This document shows, one piece after another, positions 63,866 through 64,000 of a DNA stretch of 64,000 nt. Made by a program: the position numbers and the translations under genes. The notes under the pieces are model-generated. The model did no database searches. It worked only from the letters and a program-made list of their open reading frames with translations, and was not told where the DNA came from. The DNA is from Flavobacteriales bacterium (lineage in GTDB: Bacteria; Bacteroidota; Bacteroidia; Flavobacteriales_F; PHOS-HE28). Position 1 is the stretch's first letter; each line of letters opens with the position of its first letter. The DNA lies in contig JADJWA010000001.1 in assembly GCA_016716605.1 (NCBI GenBank), forward strand, positions 1,860,001 through 1,924,000, in the 5' to 3' direction.

Positions 63866-64000
63866 GCGGAGGAAGGTTGATGCGTTGACGCTCGAAGTCG
63901 GGGAAAGTTAGATCGGCCCCCCATATCATTTCCTAGAAGTTTTGGACCAGTTCTCACCAAACCGCTGGTGAAGGCGTGGATTGCCCTGACGGAAACACAG
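63866..64000. other. Upstream region of the DUF1800/DUF1501 pair
   Basis: No open frame. A TAACTTTC at 63905-63912 (minus strand) is one base from TAnnTTTG and could be a -7 box; no -33 TTG is seen. The window ends here. Confidence 0.25.

Overview
This is a 64 kb GC-rich stretch of a Bacteroidota chromosome, most likely a high-GC member of or near the Flavobacteriales. The taxonomic evidence is the many exported proteins with type IX secretion (T9SS) C-terminal sorting domains, a PorT homologue next to ubiE, a lipoprotein-type TamA (TamL), tandem DUF1573 proteins, a DUF2795 protein, a DUF1501/DUF1800 pair, an archaeal-type ProRS, and several TAnnTTTG-like -7 boxes. No rRNA, tRNA, insertion sequence, prophage or CRISPR array was seen.

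Layout. 1-2.2 kb (minus): a FadL/OmpP1-type porin cut by the window edge and a Trp/Asn/Gly-rich lipoprotein coupled to it. 2.3-16.2 kb (almost all plus): housekeeping genes, namely proS, a conserved hypothetical, lnt, pabB, tilS, a separate DsbD N-domain protein coupled to full DsbD, gmhA, a YifB/ComM ATPase and a TonB-type protein, with one convergent T9SS cargo gene. 16.2-24.4 kb: an accessory island with a small XRE regulator, a 20-bp-period array of short palindromes, a 1440-residue T9SS cargo gene, two tandem delta-60-repeat T9SS paralogues, and two remnants of cargo genes. 24.5-43.6 kb (mostly minus): secA, DUF2795, cobalamin adenosyltransferase, a PKD/gliding-type protein, a methyltransferase, a hydrolase, tamL (divergent from a SpoU methyltransferase), an FAD dehydrogenase, the overlapping aspC-hldE-ubiE group followed by porT, and meaB. 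43.6-58.2 kb (minus): four modular T9SS surface proteins, three of them each preceded by a small exported protein. 58.3-64 kb (minus): an aminotransferase, two DUF1573 proteins, and the DUF1501/DUF1800 pair.

How it fits together. Envelope biogenesis dominates: SecA for export, Lnt for lipoprotein maturation, DsbD for periplasmic thiol supply, TamL for outer-membrane assembly, GmhA and HldE kinase for heptose, PorT for T9SS, and then many T9SS substrates. Cobalamin adenosyltransferase plus MeaB point to a B12-dependent mutase elsewhere in the genome.

The best candidates for something undescribed are (i) the 20-bp palindrome array between the XRE gene and the T9SS cargo island, (ii) the three bicistronic small-protein/modular-surface-protein units at 48.6-58.2 kb, and (iii) the cargo island with duplicated sorting-domain remnants. 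All identifications rest on reading translated sequence and remembered families; no database search was run.
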